Origin: Astragalus membranaceus
Lineage: Eukaryota > Streptophyta > Magnoliopsida > Fabales > Fabaceae
Reading direction: 5' to 3'
Assembly: GCA_039519185.1 (NCBI GenBank)
Contig: CM076849.1
Coordinates: 37,195,109-37,259,108 of the forward strand
DNA length: 64,000 nt
The translations under genes and the position numbers were made by a program. The notes under the pieces are model-generated. The model had not been told where the DNA came from. It saw only the letters and a program-made list of their open reading frames with translations, and did no database searches. Positions 19,735 through 30,060 of the stretch are shown here, one piece after another (the first letter of the stretch is position 1; each line of letters starts with the position of its first letter).

Positions 19735-20181
19735 ATGACGACCCGCTTCAAGAAGAACAGGAAGAAGCGCGGCCACGTGAGTGCGGGGCACGGCCGTATC
19801 GGAAAACATCGTAAACATCCCGGAGGTCGAGGTAACGCCGGAGGAATGCACCACCACCGTATCCTATTCGACAAGTATCATCCTGGTTTCTTCGGGAAAG
19901 TGGGTATGCGATACTTTCACAAGCTTCGCAATAAGTTCTATTCCCCCATTGTTAACATTGACAAGCTCTGGTCTCTGGTTCCTGAGGACGTGAAAGAGAA
20001 GGCTTCCAAATCGAAGGACACTGTTCCTTTGGTTGATGTCACACAACTTGGTTATTTTAAGGTTCTTGGTAAGGGTGTTTTGCCTACTAACCAGCCTATA
20101 GTTGTTAAGGCTAAGCTTATTTCCAAGATTGCGGAGAAGAAGATTAAGGAAGCTGGTGGTGCTGTTGTTCTTACTGCTTAG
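19735..20181 (+). CDS. RPL27A: 60S ribosomal protein L27a (uL15)
   Basis: A single uninterrupted frame of 148 codons, full length for plant L27a. It begins MTTRFKKNRKKRGHVSAGHG and contains the Gly/His-rich RIGKHRKHPGGRGNAGGMHH segment that threads into rRNA, then FDKYHPGFFGKVGMRYFH and the C-terminal LPTNQPIVVKAKLISKIAEK characteristic of the uL15 fold. The protein is a structural component of the large cytosolic ribosomal subunit. It is intronless, as some plant L27a genes are, and the leader has a telo-box, so it looks like a normal expressed copy and not a processed pseudogene: no poly(A) tail or flanking direct repeat was seen. The start is the first ATG and matches the family N-terminus. 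It is the only housekeeping gene in the window. Confidence 0.97.
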   Translation: MTTRFKKNRKKRGHVSAGHGRIGKHRKHPGGRGNAGGMHHHRILFDKYHPGFFGKVGMRYFHKLRNKFYSPIVNIDKLWSLVPEDVKEKASKSKDTVPLVDVTQLGYFKVLGKGVLPTNQPIVVKAKLISKIAEKKIKEAGGAVVLTA

Positions 20182-21229
20182 GTTTTTAATTTTGTTCGTT
20201 GTTTCGATTTTGTGTTATTTGTTTCCGTACACTGGAACGTGGGATGTTACGTTATATTTTGGTTACAGTTTTGAAAATTATATATTGTGTTTATTTTCTA
20301 ACGCCTATTTGTTGATGCTGGTTTATGAACCTAATTGAGGTACAAGTTTGTGTTTTGTTATCAATTGGGAAATGCTCGTAGGCGGCAGTTTATTAACATT
20401 TGTATCAAGTTCTTTAACGTGCTTTAGAAATGTCGTGAAATCAGGTCTTTTATATACTTGGTATCTGTTTTAATGTGGGTTTATACAATATTGAGCTATT
20501 ATTGGCTTTGATGCCGGACTTTTTAGGAGTGACCTTGCATCCTCATAGGATTTCACATTTATGATGTTTCTGTATTACTCCTTAAAACAGAGCTCAATTG
20601 GTATAGATTCAATTCCCCATTTTATTTGTCAAAGTCAGAGTCATGTTTCCCCACTCTACCTTATAAAAGACAATATATAGAGTCAGTCACATTGTGTGCT
20701 ATTTATCAACCTATATTCAACAAAATTTGTTGTCATGTCTTTTTAATATAGTTCATTGTTTTTTAAATTAGAAAGGAGTAGTTGGTCGTTTTTTCTTCCT
20801 TGTGGACAATGTCCGGCCACTTTTGGTGAGTAACAATGGTTGTCAATTTTAATATACTGCCAGTACTTATTAGCCTTCTTGTTTGAGTTTTTTCTCAAGG
20901 GAAACACTCTGAGTTGTACTAAATTTTTAAGATTTTTAGAAACAACTCTTATATACATTTTTTTGGTCAAAAGTCAAACACTCTTATTAGCCTTCTTATA
21001 CGCATCCTGGAAGTCATTTTGTACCTTTTTTTTTTGGTCAAAAGTCATTCTCTGTACCAAACTAGAAATTTATAATACACATACTTCAATTATTGCAAAT
21101 GGTGATGAGGAATTGCATACGGCCTACAGGTTTCTATTCCAAACAAGAACACTAATCATCTTACATGATAATAGAACTATTCAACAAGCTACACCGGCAC
21201 AAATATGTAATGGGATCTATAACAAATAG
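20182..21229. other. RPL27a 3' flank and intergenic DNA
   Basis: The first roughly 150 bp are T-rich and suit a 3' UTR, but no single poly(A) signal stands out. A short direct duplication of TTTGGTCAAAAGTCA occurs at about 20961 and 21037. No gene or element is recognised. Confidence 0.4.
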
Positions 21230-21237
21230 AATGCAAG

Positions 21238-22466
21238 TAGGCTTGTGCAAAAATACCGGTACACCTGTACCAATACTAAACCATACTGGAACATTAAAAT
21301 AAAACCCGTACTGTATTGGCAAAAAACTGATCCAAATTTGTTTAACTAAAACCGATAAATTCCAAATCTTTAAACCGGTAAATTCCCAATTTTTTGATGA
21401 GCTCGACTACCCCCTTCCTCCCTACCTGTTGATGAGTTCGATGCCTCTCATGTCAATACCAAGCGGTTGCCGCTCTCTCTCCTCTGCAAAGTATATTAAT
21501 CATTATGCCCACTAGTGTGTGCACCCGTGCGTTCGCACGGGGCAACAACTTCAGTTAATGCAAAATTCATGCATTGTTAAAATTTATTTTTAAAATCGCA
21601 ATACGAAAAAGTCTTATTTGTTGGTCCTTTGAATGCTAAAGTATCCCGAAATACACTGTTTAAAATAACTCTTTATATATTTGTCACTTTTTTTTACCAA
21701 ATCGGTTATTGATGAATGAACTTTGAGTATTTTGATGCTTAAGTTTTTTTCCGAGCACTGCACAAAATTTATATCTTTAAGATTTTGTTCTTTTTTTTAT
21801 ATCGTTTTGTTCTTTTTCTATTCCCTTGATATTTTCCCATCGGCTTTTCCTGTTCTCCGATGTTCACTTCTTTCAATTCATTTTCCATATTTATTTTCAT
21901 ATAAATTTAATTTGAAGTTTTCATTCAATCACATTCACAAGGCCACCGTAGGTTTAGCTTGGCTTTAGAGAAGACAATTTGGCTTCAAAGAAGAAAATCA
22001 GTTCGTAAGTTTCACAGTTGTTTCAATTTTTTTTATTACTATTGATGTTTAATTTAATTGAAAATAAATAAATATCTTTATTACAAATTTTACTCAGCTG
22101 AAGTATTGATAGAGTTGGAATACCTGCGACGCTGGAATCATTTAAGATCTAAACTTGGAAGCTGGTTTGTTTGAATCGAGCTGCTTAAAAGAATATTTTG
22201 TCTGATTAAGAAGTGGTAAACTGTTTTTTTGAAGTGAAAACTGGTTTTTAAAAGTAGTAAACTGTTTTTTTGGTAGCGAAAACTAGTTTATTGAAGTGGT
22301 AAACCGTTTTTAGTAGCAAAAACCGGTTTTTACAAAGTCGAACCGGTTTTGAACCGGTTTCAAACTGGTTTCAAACCGGTTTACGAATGCGAACCGGTTA
22401 TTTGAAAAATGGAATACCAAAATTGGATTTGAAAGGGGTATGGATTTTGTACGATTCACAACCCTA
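21238..22466. mobile_element. hAT-like non-autonomous DNA transposon
   Basis: Ends are TAGGCTTGTG... and ...CACAACCCTA, imperfect terminal inverted repeats of hAT type, flanked by a perfect 8-bp TSD AATGCAAG (21230-21237 and 22467-22474). Eight-base duplications are diagnostic for hAT. At 1229 bp with no transposase frame it is non-autonomous. The right third (22190-22400) holds many diverged ACCGGTTT / AAACTGGTTT motifs on both strands, likely subterminal transposase-binding repeats. Confidence 0.82.
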
Positions 22467-22474
22467 AATGCAAG

Positions 22475-22868
22475 TAGTGTTTTATTGGGTTCAACTATAT
22501 GAGAGGGAGATTTCAACTTCGAGTGTATATAGTTGGAAGGAGTACGTAGAACAGAGAGAGATAGAAGAACAACAAAACAGAATCAGAATAATGGAATAGA
22601 GAGAGAATCATAAATTGCATTAAAGTATTAAACTTTCATTCTCATTCCATTATACAAGCCACGCCCATTTTTGACAAAATAAGAATCCTTTAAAGGTTCA
22701 ATAACATTAAAAGTGTACAGTAAAATATTTAATAATTGTGTTTTATTATATATATATATATTAATTATATTTAGTATGTAGTCAATGGAAAATAATAATG
22801 TCCTTTTTTGTCTTCAATCAAATCTGTCTAGTCAAGATAAGATCCCAAAAACATAGGATGATTGCGAC
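22475..22868. other. AT-rich upstream region of DEFL/NCR gene 1
   Basis: No coding frame. Contains a short TA microsatellite (about 22748-22763). This is the presumed promoter region of the peptide gene. Confidence 0.4.
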
Positions 22869-22875
22869 TATAAAT
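22869..22875 (+). promoter_or_regulatory. TATA box of DEFL/NCR gene 1
   Basis: TATAAAT, 78 bp upstream of the ATG at 22953, well placed for transcription starting around 22900. The second gene copy lacks a comparable box at this position. Confidence 0.6.
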
Positions 22876-22952
22876 CTGCTATGTGGCAAGCTATCTTTTT
22901 ATCCCAGTCAAAGACAAAGAAAACTCTTCACTGCAACAAACATCAAGAAATA

Positions 22953-23350
22953 ATGGTGAAATACACTTCACTTCAATTGGCCTTCTTTATGCTATTCATT
23001 CTAGTTGCATCTGGTATTCTTTATTCCTTCTTGTATGTGCACCTTCATTGTTTTATATTGACGTGGTAGTACTTAGTAGTGGTTATATTACTACCTTATA
23101 TTTTGTATTTTTTTACTGAATATTATATTTAATTATTATAGGTACGCTGAACTATATTTGATAAATCACCCTGCTTACGTTTTTGATTGGTCTTTGCATG
23201 ATTTAAATTTCAGAATTGACGCAACAGGCTTTTGCGGTTGGCGACATGTGCAAAACAGACCAAGATTGCAAAAAATATTGCGAACATCACCTATCTGCAC
23301 CACATGGACGCTGTTTGGGTGGAGTTTGTATGTGTCTAGTAATGCGATGA
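22953..23350 (+). CDS. Secreted six-cysteine defensin-like / NCR-like peptide, gene 1 (two exons)
   Basis: Exon 1 (22953-23013) encodes MVKYTSLQLAFFMLFILVAS, a basic start followed by a hydrophobic core, i.e. a signal peptide. A phase-1 intron (23014-23213, GT...TTTCAG) follows. Exon 2 (23214-23350) supplies the rest of the signal region, ending AFA (likely cleavage after residue 28), and a mature peptide of about 37 residues with cysteines spaced C-x5-C-x3-C-x10-C-x4-C-x1-C. The CX3C and CXC pairs fit the cysteine-stabilised alpha-beta fold. Total 65 residues. A signal-peptide exon plus a cysteine-rich exon is the classic gene structure of plant defensin-like and legume NCR peptides. Role by family: antimicrobial, or control of nodule bacteria; which one cannot be told from sequence. 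A paralogue lies at 34152-34544. Splice sites are inferred by eye but conserved between both copies. Confidence 0.83.
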
Positions 23351-23905
23351 TTAGCAGGGCTAATGTTGTTGCCAACATCTTTTGTAACCATCAATTTAAT
23401 GAAATAAAAATTAAATTAAATAAGTATGATTTTTTTCGTTACAATTAATTAAGTATGATGATATCGCGATCTTGATGGTTTTGCTTTTTTTTTTGTCACC
23501 ATATCATTGGTGTGTAGTTTTTACCGACTTTGTCGATAACTAATCTACGCCGAAAAACTGGCCAATACCCCCCTCCAAATAACTATATCTTCTGTGCATA
23601 AACATAGCAAGGAATTGGCTCATTAAACGCCGTAGCAATTAGTAAAGAATAAACAATGCTCGTTAAATGCTCCCTTCACCCCGTTTAATATAATTTTGCT
23701 TGTTAAAAAAAACTCTTTAAACGCCCTTTCAATTTTAAAGCTATTTGGTAAATTTAAAGTCAACATTTCAACTTAAAACCTTTAAAATATTACCATAAAT
23801 AAATGTAATATTTAATTGCTAAGCGAGGATGTTTCTTTTTTATTTTTGACAAAATAAGAGGTTGTTTCTTAAAAAAAAAACTATTACTAAAATATATCAA
23901 TTTCT
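23351..23905. other. 3' flank of DEFL/NCR gene 1, shared with gene 2
   Basis: An AATAAAA-type poly(A) signal is at about 23401. The block to about 23485, including AAGTATGATGATATCGCGAT, is repeated after gene 2 (34560-34685), marking the extent of the duplication. The remainder is AT-rich with no feature recognised. Confidence 0.6.
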
Positions 23906-23908
23906 TCT

Positions 23909-24005
23909 AAGAGCAATTGGATGAAATGGTAGAGGTCTCTTTCACCTTAACCAAATTCTTGGGTTCGAATTCTGCTTTGTGCGTGCATTAGTGTTAAAAT
24001 ATATC
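23909..24005 (+). repeat. tRNA-derived SINE candidate
   Basis: A tRNA-like head with an A-box-like TTGGATGAAATGGTAGAGG (about 23916) and, some 45 bp on, a B box GGTTCGAATTC (about 23971). Spacing and order suit a pol III promoter. No intact tRNA cloverleaf is seen, and the 3' end is unclear. Confidence 0.45.
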
Positions 24006-24490
24006 AATTTCTATTAAGATTAGGAAAAAAATCATAAGGGAGTTGATAATATGGCGACGACTAAGGTGAGAAGACTTTGTTATTATAATAAATGAGAATA
24101 TTTAATTATAATTATTAGATTAAATTTTTTTGGTAAAACCGTTTGATTTAAATTAATGATTTAAATTGTGTCATTAATTACAATATCTCTCGTTATTTTT
24201 ATTTAAAAAGAAAACAATCACGAGTTGGTGCACATGTAGCTTCCCTTAAAAAGTGGGGAGGGTGAGAGGAATTGGCTTAGTGACTAAATCAGCTACTCGG
24301 CCAGTGGCTCGAATATGTGGGACAATTAGGATTTCATTGGTCACCTTTTCCCTTTAAAATATAATATACATCTCTATATGCTTAGTTTTAGCATGCAAAG
24401 ACATGCAACACGAGATTTTGAGAGTGGAATTTTAGATTCAAGGGGGTATTTTTTTTATAAGCAAATGTTAGTTATTAATTAATTAGGGAG
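24000..24490. other. AT-rich intergenic DNA
   Basis: No gene recognised. A GGCTTAGTGACTAAATCAGC segment near 24279 faintly resembles another tRNA-like head but lacks a convincing B box. Confidence 0.3.
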
Positions 24491-24590
24491 GGAGATAAAT
24501 GTTTGTTTTCAGGGTTTGAACCCATAGAGCTCCTGCATTCATTTGGACGTCCATTAACTCACCAATTGAACTAACTTCTTAAGACACATG
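24490..24590 (-). repeat. tRNA-derived SINE candidate (minus strand)
   Basis: Minus-strand reading shows an A box TTAGTTCAATTGGTGAG (24558-24574) and a B box GGGTTCAAACCCTG (24510-24523) with normal pol III spacing. The A box is a near-match to the tRNA consensus. The body and tail toward lower coordinates are not defined. Confidence 0.55.
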
Positions 24591-24607
24591 CCCGAGGGAG
24601 TATTTCC

Positions 24608-25077
24608 TGTTAGATAATCCATAATCAATCATGCTAATCACTAGAAAATACTTAAGCGGAATCCTAGCGGAAGTGCACCTGATCTTGATGTTGATTGGTT
24701 TGGCCTTCCAGGTCAACATGTACTCTCTCCAAGACAAACCTTTAGCTTTCTCTCTGTATCTTACTGATAATGAGATGTCAAGTAAGAACGACTCCAAAAG
24801 TTGTGATGTGACTCGGGGACCATAACCTTTTTATTAATAGAACCCTAACTAGGGTTGTCTAATGGTTCTTCTAATTTAACCTATCACAAAATTAGAATTA
24901 CCCTTTAGTCTCTACACATTAAAGGCCCATATCCTATTAGATACTCATAAGCCCATATTAGCCTAACCTTATTAGATCTCTTTAATTGGGCTTAATCTTA
25001 GATGACAGACAGTCCACAACATGTAATTATTCACATATAATGCCAATGTTGGATTAAGGATCCAACATTTCCTAACA
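24608..25077. repeat. Solo-LTR- or TRIM-like sequence
   Basis: A 470-bp interval with inverted ends TGTTAG...CTAACA and no coding frame. Near the right end is a hairpin made by TTGGATTAAGGATCCAA. Flanking pentamers do not match, so insertion as a solo LTR is only suggested. Confidence 0.4.
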
Positions 25078-25344
25078 CCAAAAGTTAGACCTTCAGTTCA
25101 CAAACAAATCGTACGAATTTGTTAATTAAAATTAAATTAAATTGTCATCTAAAGGTAAATTCATTTATATATTTTTCATGGTGTGTAACTGACCCCAGAA
25201 CTCAAGGTAGGTCCGCCCCTGAGTGTGCATATGGGAGAGATATAGAGAAGAACAAAAAGAAGGAGATATGGTTTTGGAAGCGATGAGTTGAGGAAGTAAA
25301 TAGGATGGGAAAGATAAAGAAGAACAGAAAAAAGAGATGGGTAG
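25078..25344. other. Unassigned intergenic sequence
   Basis: AT-rich, then a purine-rich stretch (25225-25340). No gene or element recognised. Confidence 0.3.
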
Positions 25345-25888
25345 TGTCGTGACCGGAATCTCGACGTAGACGGCTCAAAAAGTGTGATCTTTTAAGAGTC
25401 GCCGCCCAATTTATTTGATAGGAAAAATTGAGAAAAACCTGACTATAATGTTATAGGTCTGCGAAAACTAGATTAGGTTCGGGAGTCGATTATGCATAGG
25501 GAAGGGTGAAAACTTAATCCCACTACATCCCAATACATCTATCCTAAGACAGTTACCTTAAATTTGATTGTGCAAATATTGATAAATCAAAACTATTTGT
25601 TTACCCCAAAAATAAAATAAAATAATGTTAAGTAAAAAGAAATTATTATTTACAAAGAAATAAAATGGGACTAAGTTAAGAAAATTTAATTTTGACTTGC
25701 CGGGGAAGCCTCGCTCTTACGTATCCGCTGGTGCAATGAGGAACTCAAAAGTCACATAGTTCTTTCTTGAAAAAATTTGTTGGTTGGTTTATTTTATTTT
25801 CGAAAGGGTTGAAGATCCGAGCTGACAACTCAGGTCTCTTAAACCGGGGCCGACAAGATGTACATATCTGCTGATCCCATTTTTTATT
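25345..25888 (-). repeat. Degraded Tat/Ogre-type LTR fragment
   Basis: Contains GTCGTGACCGGAATCTCGAC, AGAGTCGCCGCCCAATTTA and, near 25722, ACGTATCCGCTGGTGCAATG. Read on the minus strand the last resembles the GGAGATACGTAGGAGC module present in the LTRs of elements E and F. Assignment rests on these islands only. Its right end is cut by the Mutator-like element at 25898. Confidence 0.45.
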
Positions 25889-25897
25889 TTTTATTTT

Positions 25898-27356
25898 GGC
25901 TTAATTACAGTTTTGGTCGCCCTTTTTTTACCAACTCACAATTTTAGTCCCTAAGAAACTTTTTCACGAATTTAGTCCCCCTATTTTCACCAACTCACGA
26001 TTTTAGTCCCCCAAGATTTTTTTTGACGAATTTAGTCTCCCTATTTTCCCAATTTGTAAAATTAAAGTCCCCCTATTTTCCCAATTTGTAAAATCAAAGT
26101 CCCCCTCATAAAATTATTATTATTATTACAAAAATTGTTTTTCAATTATTATCTATTCTAATCTAATCTAATATCTATTTATCTAATCTAATCTAATCTA
26201 TCTAATATCTATAAAATTACCAATTTGGATCTCTTATTAAAAAGACACATATCTAATTTAAGGGTAAAAATGTCATTACTCTCTCTTTCTTTCTTTCTCT
26301 TTTTACACTCTCTTTCTTCCTTTTTTTTCTCTTTCTTCTTACACTCTCTTTCCTCCTTTTCATTTTTCTCTTACACCCTCTTTCTTCCTTTTTTCTTTTT
26401 ACTTTACTTTTACTCAATATTTTTAAAACCGGACCGGAGATCGAACCGGCGAGACCTCCGGTTCATGGTTCAATCGGTTCAACCGTTTCAACCATGGTTG
26501 AACCGGATGAGTAATTTATTAAATAAAAAATATTAAATTTTGGAGAAAAAAGTAAATTTAAAAATAAAAAAATGTATTTCGGGCGGTTCAATCCGGTTCA
26601 AAGCGGTTGAACCGCGGTTCAACCCGGTTCGATCCGGTTCTGGGCGGTTCAATAGGACCACGGTTCAAATAGGGTTGAACCAACCGGCCGGGGGTCCGGT
26701 TCCCGGTTCAACCGGTTGAACCGGCCGGTCCGGTCCGGTTTTTAAAACATTGCTTTTACTTTTCTCATAAACAATTCTTCTCTTTCTCTTATCACTTCAC
26801 TTTAGTTTTTTTTAACTAAATTTCTAAATTTATACAAACACTACTCTATTAAGTTTTTTTAACTAATAGCTGCACCGATATATAACAAAACACGAGATTA
26901 ATATTTGTTATTGATAATTAAATTTTTTTAGGACTACTACTACAAACCTACTATCTAAATAAGAAGAAGACTTAATGACTATTTAAACTACTAATTAATA
27001 TTTAAAACAAATATTTCTTATTGATACTCTACTATCTAACTTTTACTATCTATTATAATCTACTAATCAACTAAAGTAATCAATTGAAACTACGAGATAA
27101 CTGCACTGATATAAAAAACACGGGATAAAGCAATGATATATAAAAAAACACGGGATTAATATTTGCCACAGGGAAAAATAGGGGAGACTTTGATTTTTCA
27201 AATTGGGAAAATAGGGGGACTAAATTCTTGAAAAAAAATTTTGGGGACTAAAATCGTGAGTTAGTGAAAATAGGGGGACTAAATTCGTGAAAAAAATTCG
27301 TCGGAGACTAAAATCGTGAGTTGGTAAAAATAGGGGGACCAAAACTGAATTAAGCC
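25898..27356. mobile_element. Mutator-like non-autonomous element with long inverted ends
   Basis: Ends are GGCTTAATTACAGTTTTGGT... and ...ACCAAAACTGAATTAAGCC, extended inwards by diverging inverted copies of a GGGGGACTAAA(T/A)TCGTGA motif (25960-26100 and 27180-27340). A perfect 9-bp TSD TTTTATTTT (25889-25897 and 27357-27365) is the size expected for Mutator-like elements. No transposase. A second inverted-repeat element sits inside (about 26424-26747), and an AATCTAATCT microsatellite at 26155-26215. Confidence 0.8.
26424..26747. repeat. CCGG/GGTTCAACC-rich palindromic repeat nested in the element at 25898
   Basis: Starts AAAACCGGACCGG and ends CCGGTCCGGTTTTTAAAA, an inverted pair. The interior is made almost wholly of GGTTCAACC and CCGGTTCAA motifs in both orientations. 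No frame is open and no clear TSD can be separated from the surrounding T/A runs. It is a MITE-like sequence. Confidence 0.6.
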
Positions 27357-27365
27357 TTTTATTTT

Positions 27366-27938
27366 TTATGCGAGTAGGTGTTAAAAGAAAAAACAACTGA
27401 TTATTTAGTATTTAGAAAGGGGTGCAATTAGTATTAGGAAAAGGGGTGCAAACATGGAGTTATCATTTTCTTATTTGAAAACAGGGGGCTGTTTAAATGA
27501 AAACATGGAGGTGCAAATAGCAGAGCCCCCAACAATGATAAAAAAACAAACAGAAGTTCAGGATCAATAAGGAGGGGGTTGTGAATATCGTAAAACAGGG
27601 TGCAAATAATAAACAGCAAATAAAATGAAATAAGAAAATGGATAATTAAAAAGGATGAATGCTTTTAAACAAACCAATTGTTTCGAAAGTTCCTATGGGA
27701 CCCAAACTCATTTTCACAACATCAAAAAAATAGAAAGAGATAGTGAGAGATTCATGAGAGAGTTGTGAAGTGTGATGAGAAATAGGGGTTGTGGTGATGA
27801 TGGCAAGCAAGAGAGTTAACATAGGGGGAGAGTGGTGGTGAAAGGTGGTGGTGTGTGGTGGAGAGTGAGTGCATAGGAAAGAGTGGTGGTGGTGTATGGT
27901 GGAGAGAGAGAAAGTGAATCGAGGGTGAGAGGGGGGAT
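27366..27938. other. Purine-rich unassigned sequence
   Basis: From about 27700 the plus strand is dominated by GTGGTGG and GAGAGA runs that continue beyond the copia element (31983-32060), showing it is the interrupted target. Open frames on the minus strand here are low-complexity His/Ser/Pro and not credible genes. Confidence 0.45.
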
Positions 27939-27943
27939 GGTGT

Positions 27944-28521
27944 TGTTGGAATATCACTCGAATATACACAAGAGTAACAGAGGTCGAAAGAAGAGAGGGG
28001 CTGTCGAAGGGAAAGGGAGTGTGTCGAAATATGCAAGAACAGTTTTCTTGAGAGAGGAATGCAAGGATAGGAACCTCTTTCTCATTCTTTTTTTTTTTGA
28101 GATTACACGGGGCACAAGCCCAAACAAAACTACACGAGAATCATCCGCAGGGTAGAGACCCCAACAATATCAGCATCAGCGAGAGGTTTAACATTGGGAG
28201 GGGGGGCATCAATGTTAATAGCACCATCATCATTACGACAAGCCAAAGAAGCAAGCGCGTCAGCAACTTTATTTCCTTCCCGGTACACATGGATGACGCG
28301 CACCTGATTAATGCAGGGCAATAAGCTGTCTAATTCTCCTCACCAGGTGTATTTATAACACTTGGTACAATGTGTATTTATAACACTTGAGCAAAGCTAA
28401 AACAGAATTTACCATTGCCTAATTACAGTTAAATGGATTTTAACCAATCACTTAAAACTAATACACAAAGTCTTCTTAATTGCTAATAGGTCCTACACAA
28501 GTTTGTAATTATACCACAATA
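27944..28521 (-). repeat. 3' LTR of the TA...CA copia element, with insertion
   Basis: Aligns with the 5' LTR from the TGTTGGAATATCACTCG end (27944) to the CCACAATA end (28521). Colinearity is broken between about 28092 and 28345 by a LINE-like fragment. A GAGGAAGAGT purine tract (minus strand, 28522-28531) is the polypurine tract. Confidence 0.85.
28092..28345 (-). pseudogene. 5'-truncated LINE-type RNase H fragment inserted in the LTR
   Basis: The minus strand encodes VIHVYREGNKVADALASLAC, the conserved C-terminal motif of plant non-LTR (and related) RNase H domains, with a TAG stop downstream. It ends toward lower coordinates in an A-run (T-run 28088-28098 on the plus strand), as expected for a target-primed LINE 3' end. 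Only about 250 bp are present. Exact TSDs were not resolved. Confidence 0.65.
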
Positions 28522-28528
28522 CTCTTCC

Positions 28529-29140
28529 TCAATTCAAACTTGCAAGGCTTAGCATTCCTATCTTGCTCCTCATAGCTTCGAACTTGCTGGTCTTCAAACC
28601 CTTTGTTAGCATGTCTGCTAACTGATCTTCTGTACTGCAGTGCTCCACTGCTAGTTTCCCTTTGGCCACTTGATCTCTTAGGAAATGATACTTTATCTCT
28701 ATATGTTTGCTCCTTCCATGAGCAATTGGATGCTTTGCTAAATCAATAGCTGACTTGTTATCCACCTTCAATCTCATAGCACCTTCACACTTCACTTTCA
28801 GTTCATGCAGCAACATTTGTAGCCATTGTGCCTGACTTGCACCAAATGCTGCAGCAATGTACTCAGCTTCACAGCTCGACAGGGCTACAACATTCTGCTT
28901 CCTTGAACACCATGCTATTGGAGCCTGACCCATCATGAACATGTATCCAGAAGTACTCTTCCTGTCTTCTGTATCTCCACTCCAATCAGCATCAGTGTAT
29001 CCTACTAGCTCAGTAGTTTCAGGCTCTGCTGTACTGGGAAACAGAATTCCCCAATCGATTGTGCCCTTGAGATATCTAAGTATTCTCTTTGCAGCCACCA
29101 TGTGAGATCTCTTAGGCACTTCCATGTATCTGCTTGCCAC
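28529..29140 (-). pseudogene. Ty1/copia RNase H (element 27944-31982)
   Basis: A 203-codon minus-strand frame: VAAKRILRYLKGTIDWGILF, YTDADWSGDTEDRKSTSGYM, VVALSSCEAEYIAAAFGASQ, IAHGRSKHIEIKYHFLRDQV and QLADMLTKGL. All conserved RNase H blocks of copia elements are present, including the catalytic D of DADW and the E of CEAEY. It ends with SKIGMLSLASLN just before the PPT. Upstream it has lost continuity with RT near 29150. Confidence 0.88.
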
Positions 29141-29154
29141 TCCAACACTATAGA

Positions 29155-30060
29155 CTATGTCTGGCCTTGAGTGACAATCAACTGCCTAAACAGTATCGAA
29201 TCAACACCTTCATCAGTGGCATCTTTCTGCACAGTAGTATCTGCTGGTGTAGATACAGGCTTGCACTCAAGCATTTTAAACCTCTTGAGTACATCTGTAA
29301 TGTACTTCTTCTGATGCAGGAAAATTCCCTTTTCACAAGACACAAATTCCATGCCAAGGAAATAAGACAATTTTCCTAGATCAGTCATCTCATACTCGGT
29401 CATCATTTGCCTCTTAAGCTTCACTATCTCTTGTTCATTGCTTCCTATCACTAACAGATCATCCACATACAAGCAAATGATTATCAAGTCCTCATTCATG
29501 TTTGATCTTACATACACACCATGTTCAGTCGAACACTTAGTGAAGTTTAGCTTCTGCAGTGAGGCATCAATCTTCTTATTCCAAGCACGAGGTGCTTGCT
29601 TGAGTCCATATAAGGCCTTCTTCAACTTCATTACTTTGTTTTCCATGCACTTCTTCTCAAAGCCAGGTGTCTACTTTACATAGACCTCCTCTTCTAATGG
29701 CCCATTGAGGAATGCAGATTTGACATCAAGTTGATTCAAACTCCATTTTCTCAAACTTGCCAATGCTACTATCAGTCTCACAGTCTCAATCCTTGCAACC
29801 GGAGCATAAATTTCATTGAATTCAAGTCCAGGTTGTTGCAAGAAGCCCTTTGCAACCAACCTAGCCTTGTATTTTGCAATCTCACCATTTGGCTTCATCT
29901 TGGTGTTGTAGACTCATTTCACATCAATGGCTCTCTTGTTACTTGGTAGATTCACCATCTGCCAGGTTTCATTCTTTTCGATTGACTTTAATTCATCCAC
30001 CATTGCTGCTTTCCACCTTGGATTTGAAAGAGCTTGATCAGGTGATATAGGTTGACTCTG
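29155..30060 (-). pseudogene. Ty1/copia reverse transcriptase (element 27944-31982)
   Basis: Two minus-strand frames cover RT. 29671-29898 has GEIAKYKARLVAKGFLQQPG, EFNEIYAPVARIETVR and LNQLDVKSAFLNGPLEEEVY. 29155-29646 has MKLKKALYGLKQAPRAW, the catalytic CLYVDDLLVIG and MTDLGKLSYFLGME. A stop or frame change lies between them near 29660, and the N-terminal part upstream of 29898 is broken as well. Motifs match Tork/TNT1-type copia elements more than the SIRE-like elements at the left. Confidence 0.87.

Noticed and set aside
23909..24590. Functional tRNA genes
   Set aside because: A and B boxes are present but no cloverleaf, acceptor stem or anticodon arm could be folded by eye, so SINE heads are the better explanation.
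27646..28036. Minus-strand His/Ser/Pro-rich frames
   Set aside because: They are read from GTGGTGG/GAGAGA low-complexity DNA that crosses the boundary of a copia LTR, so they cannot be one gene.
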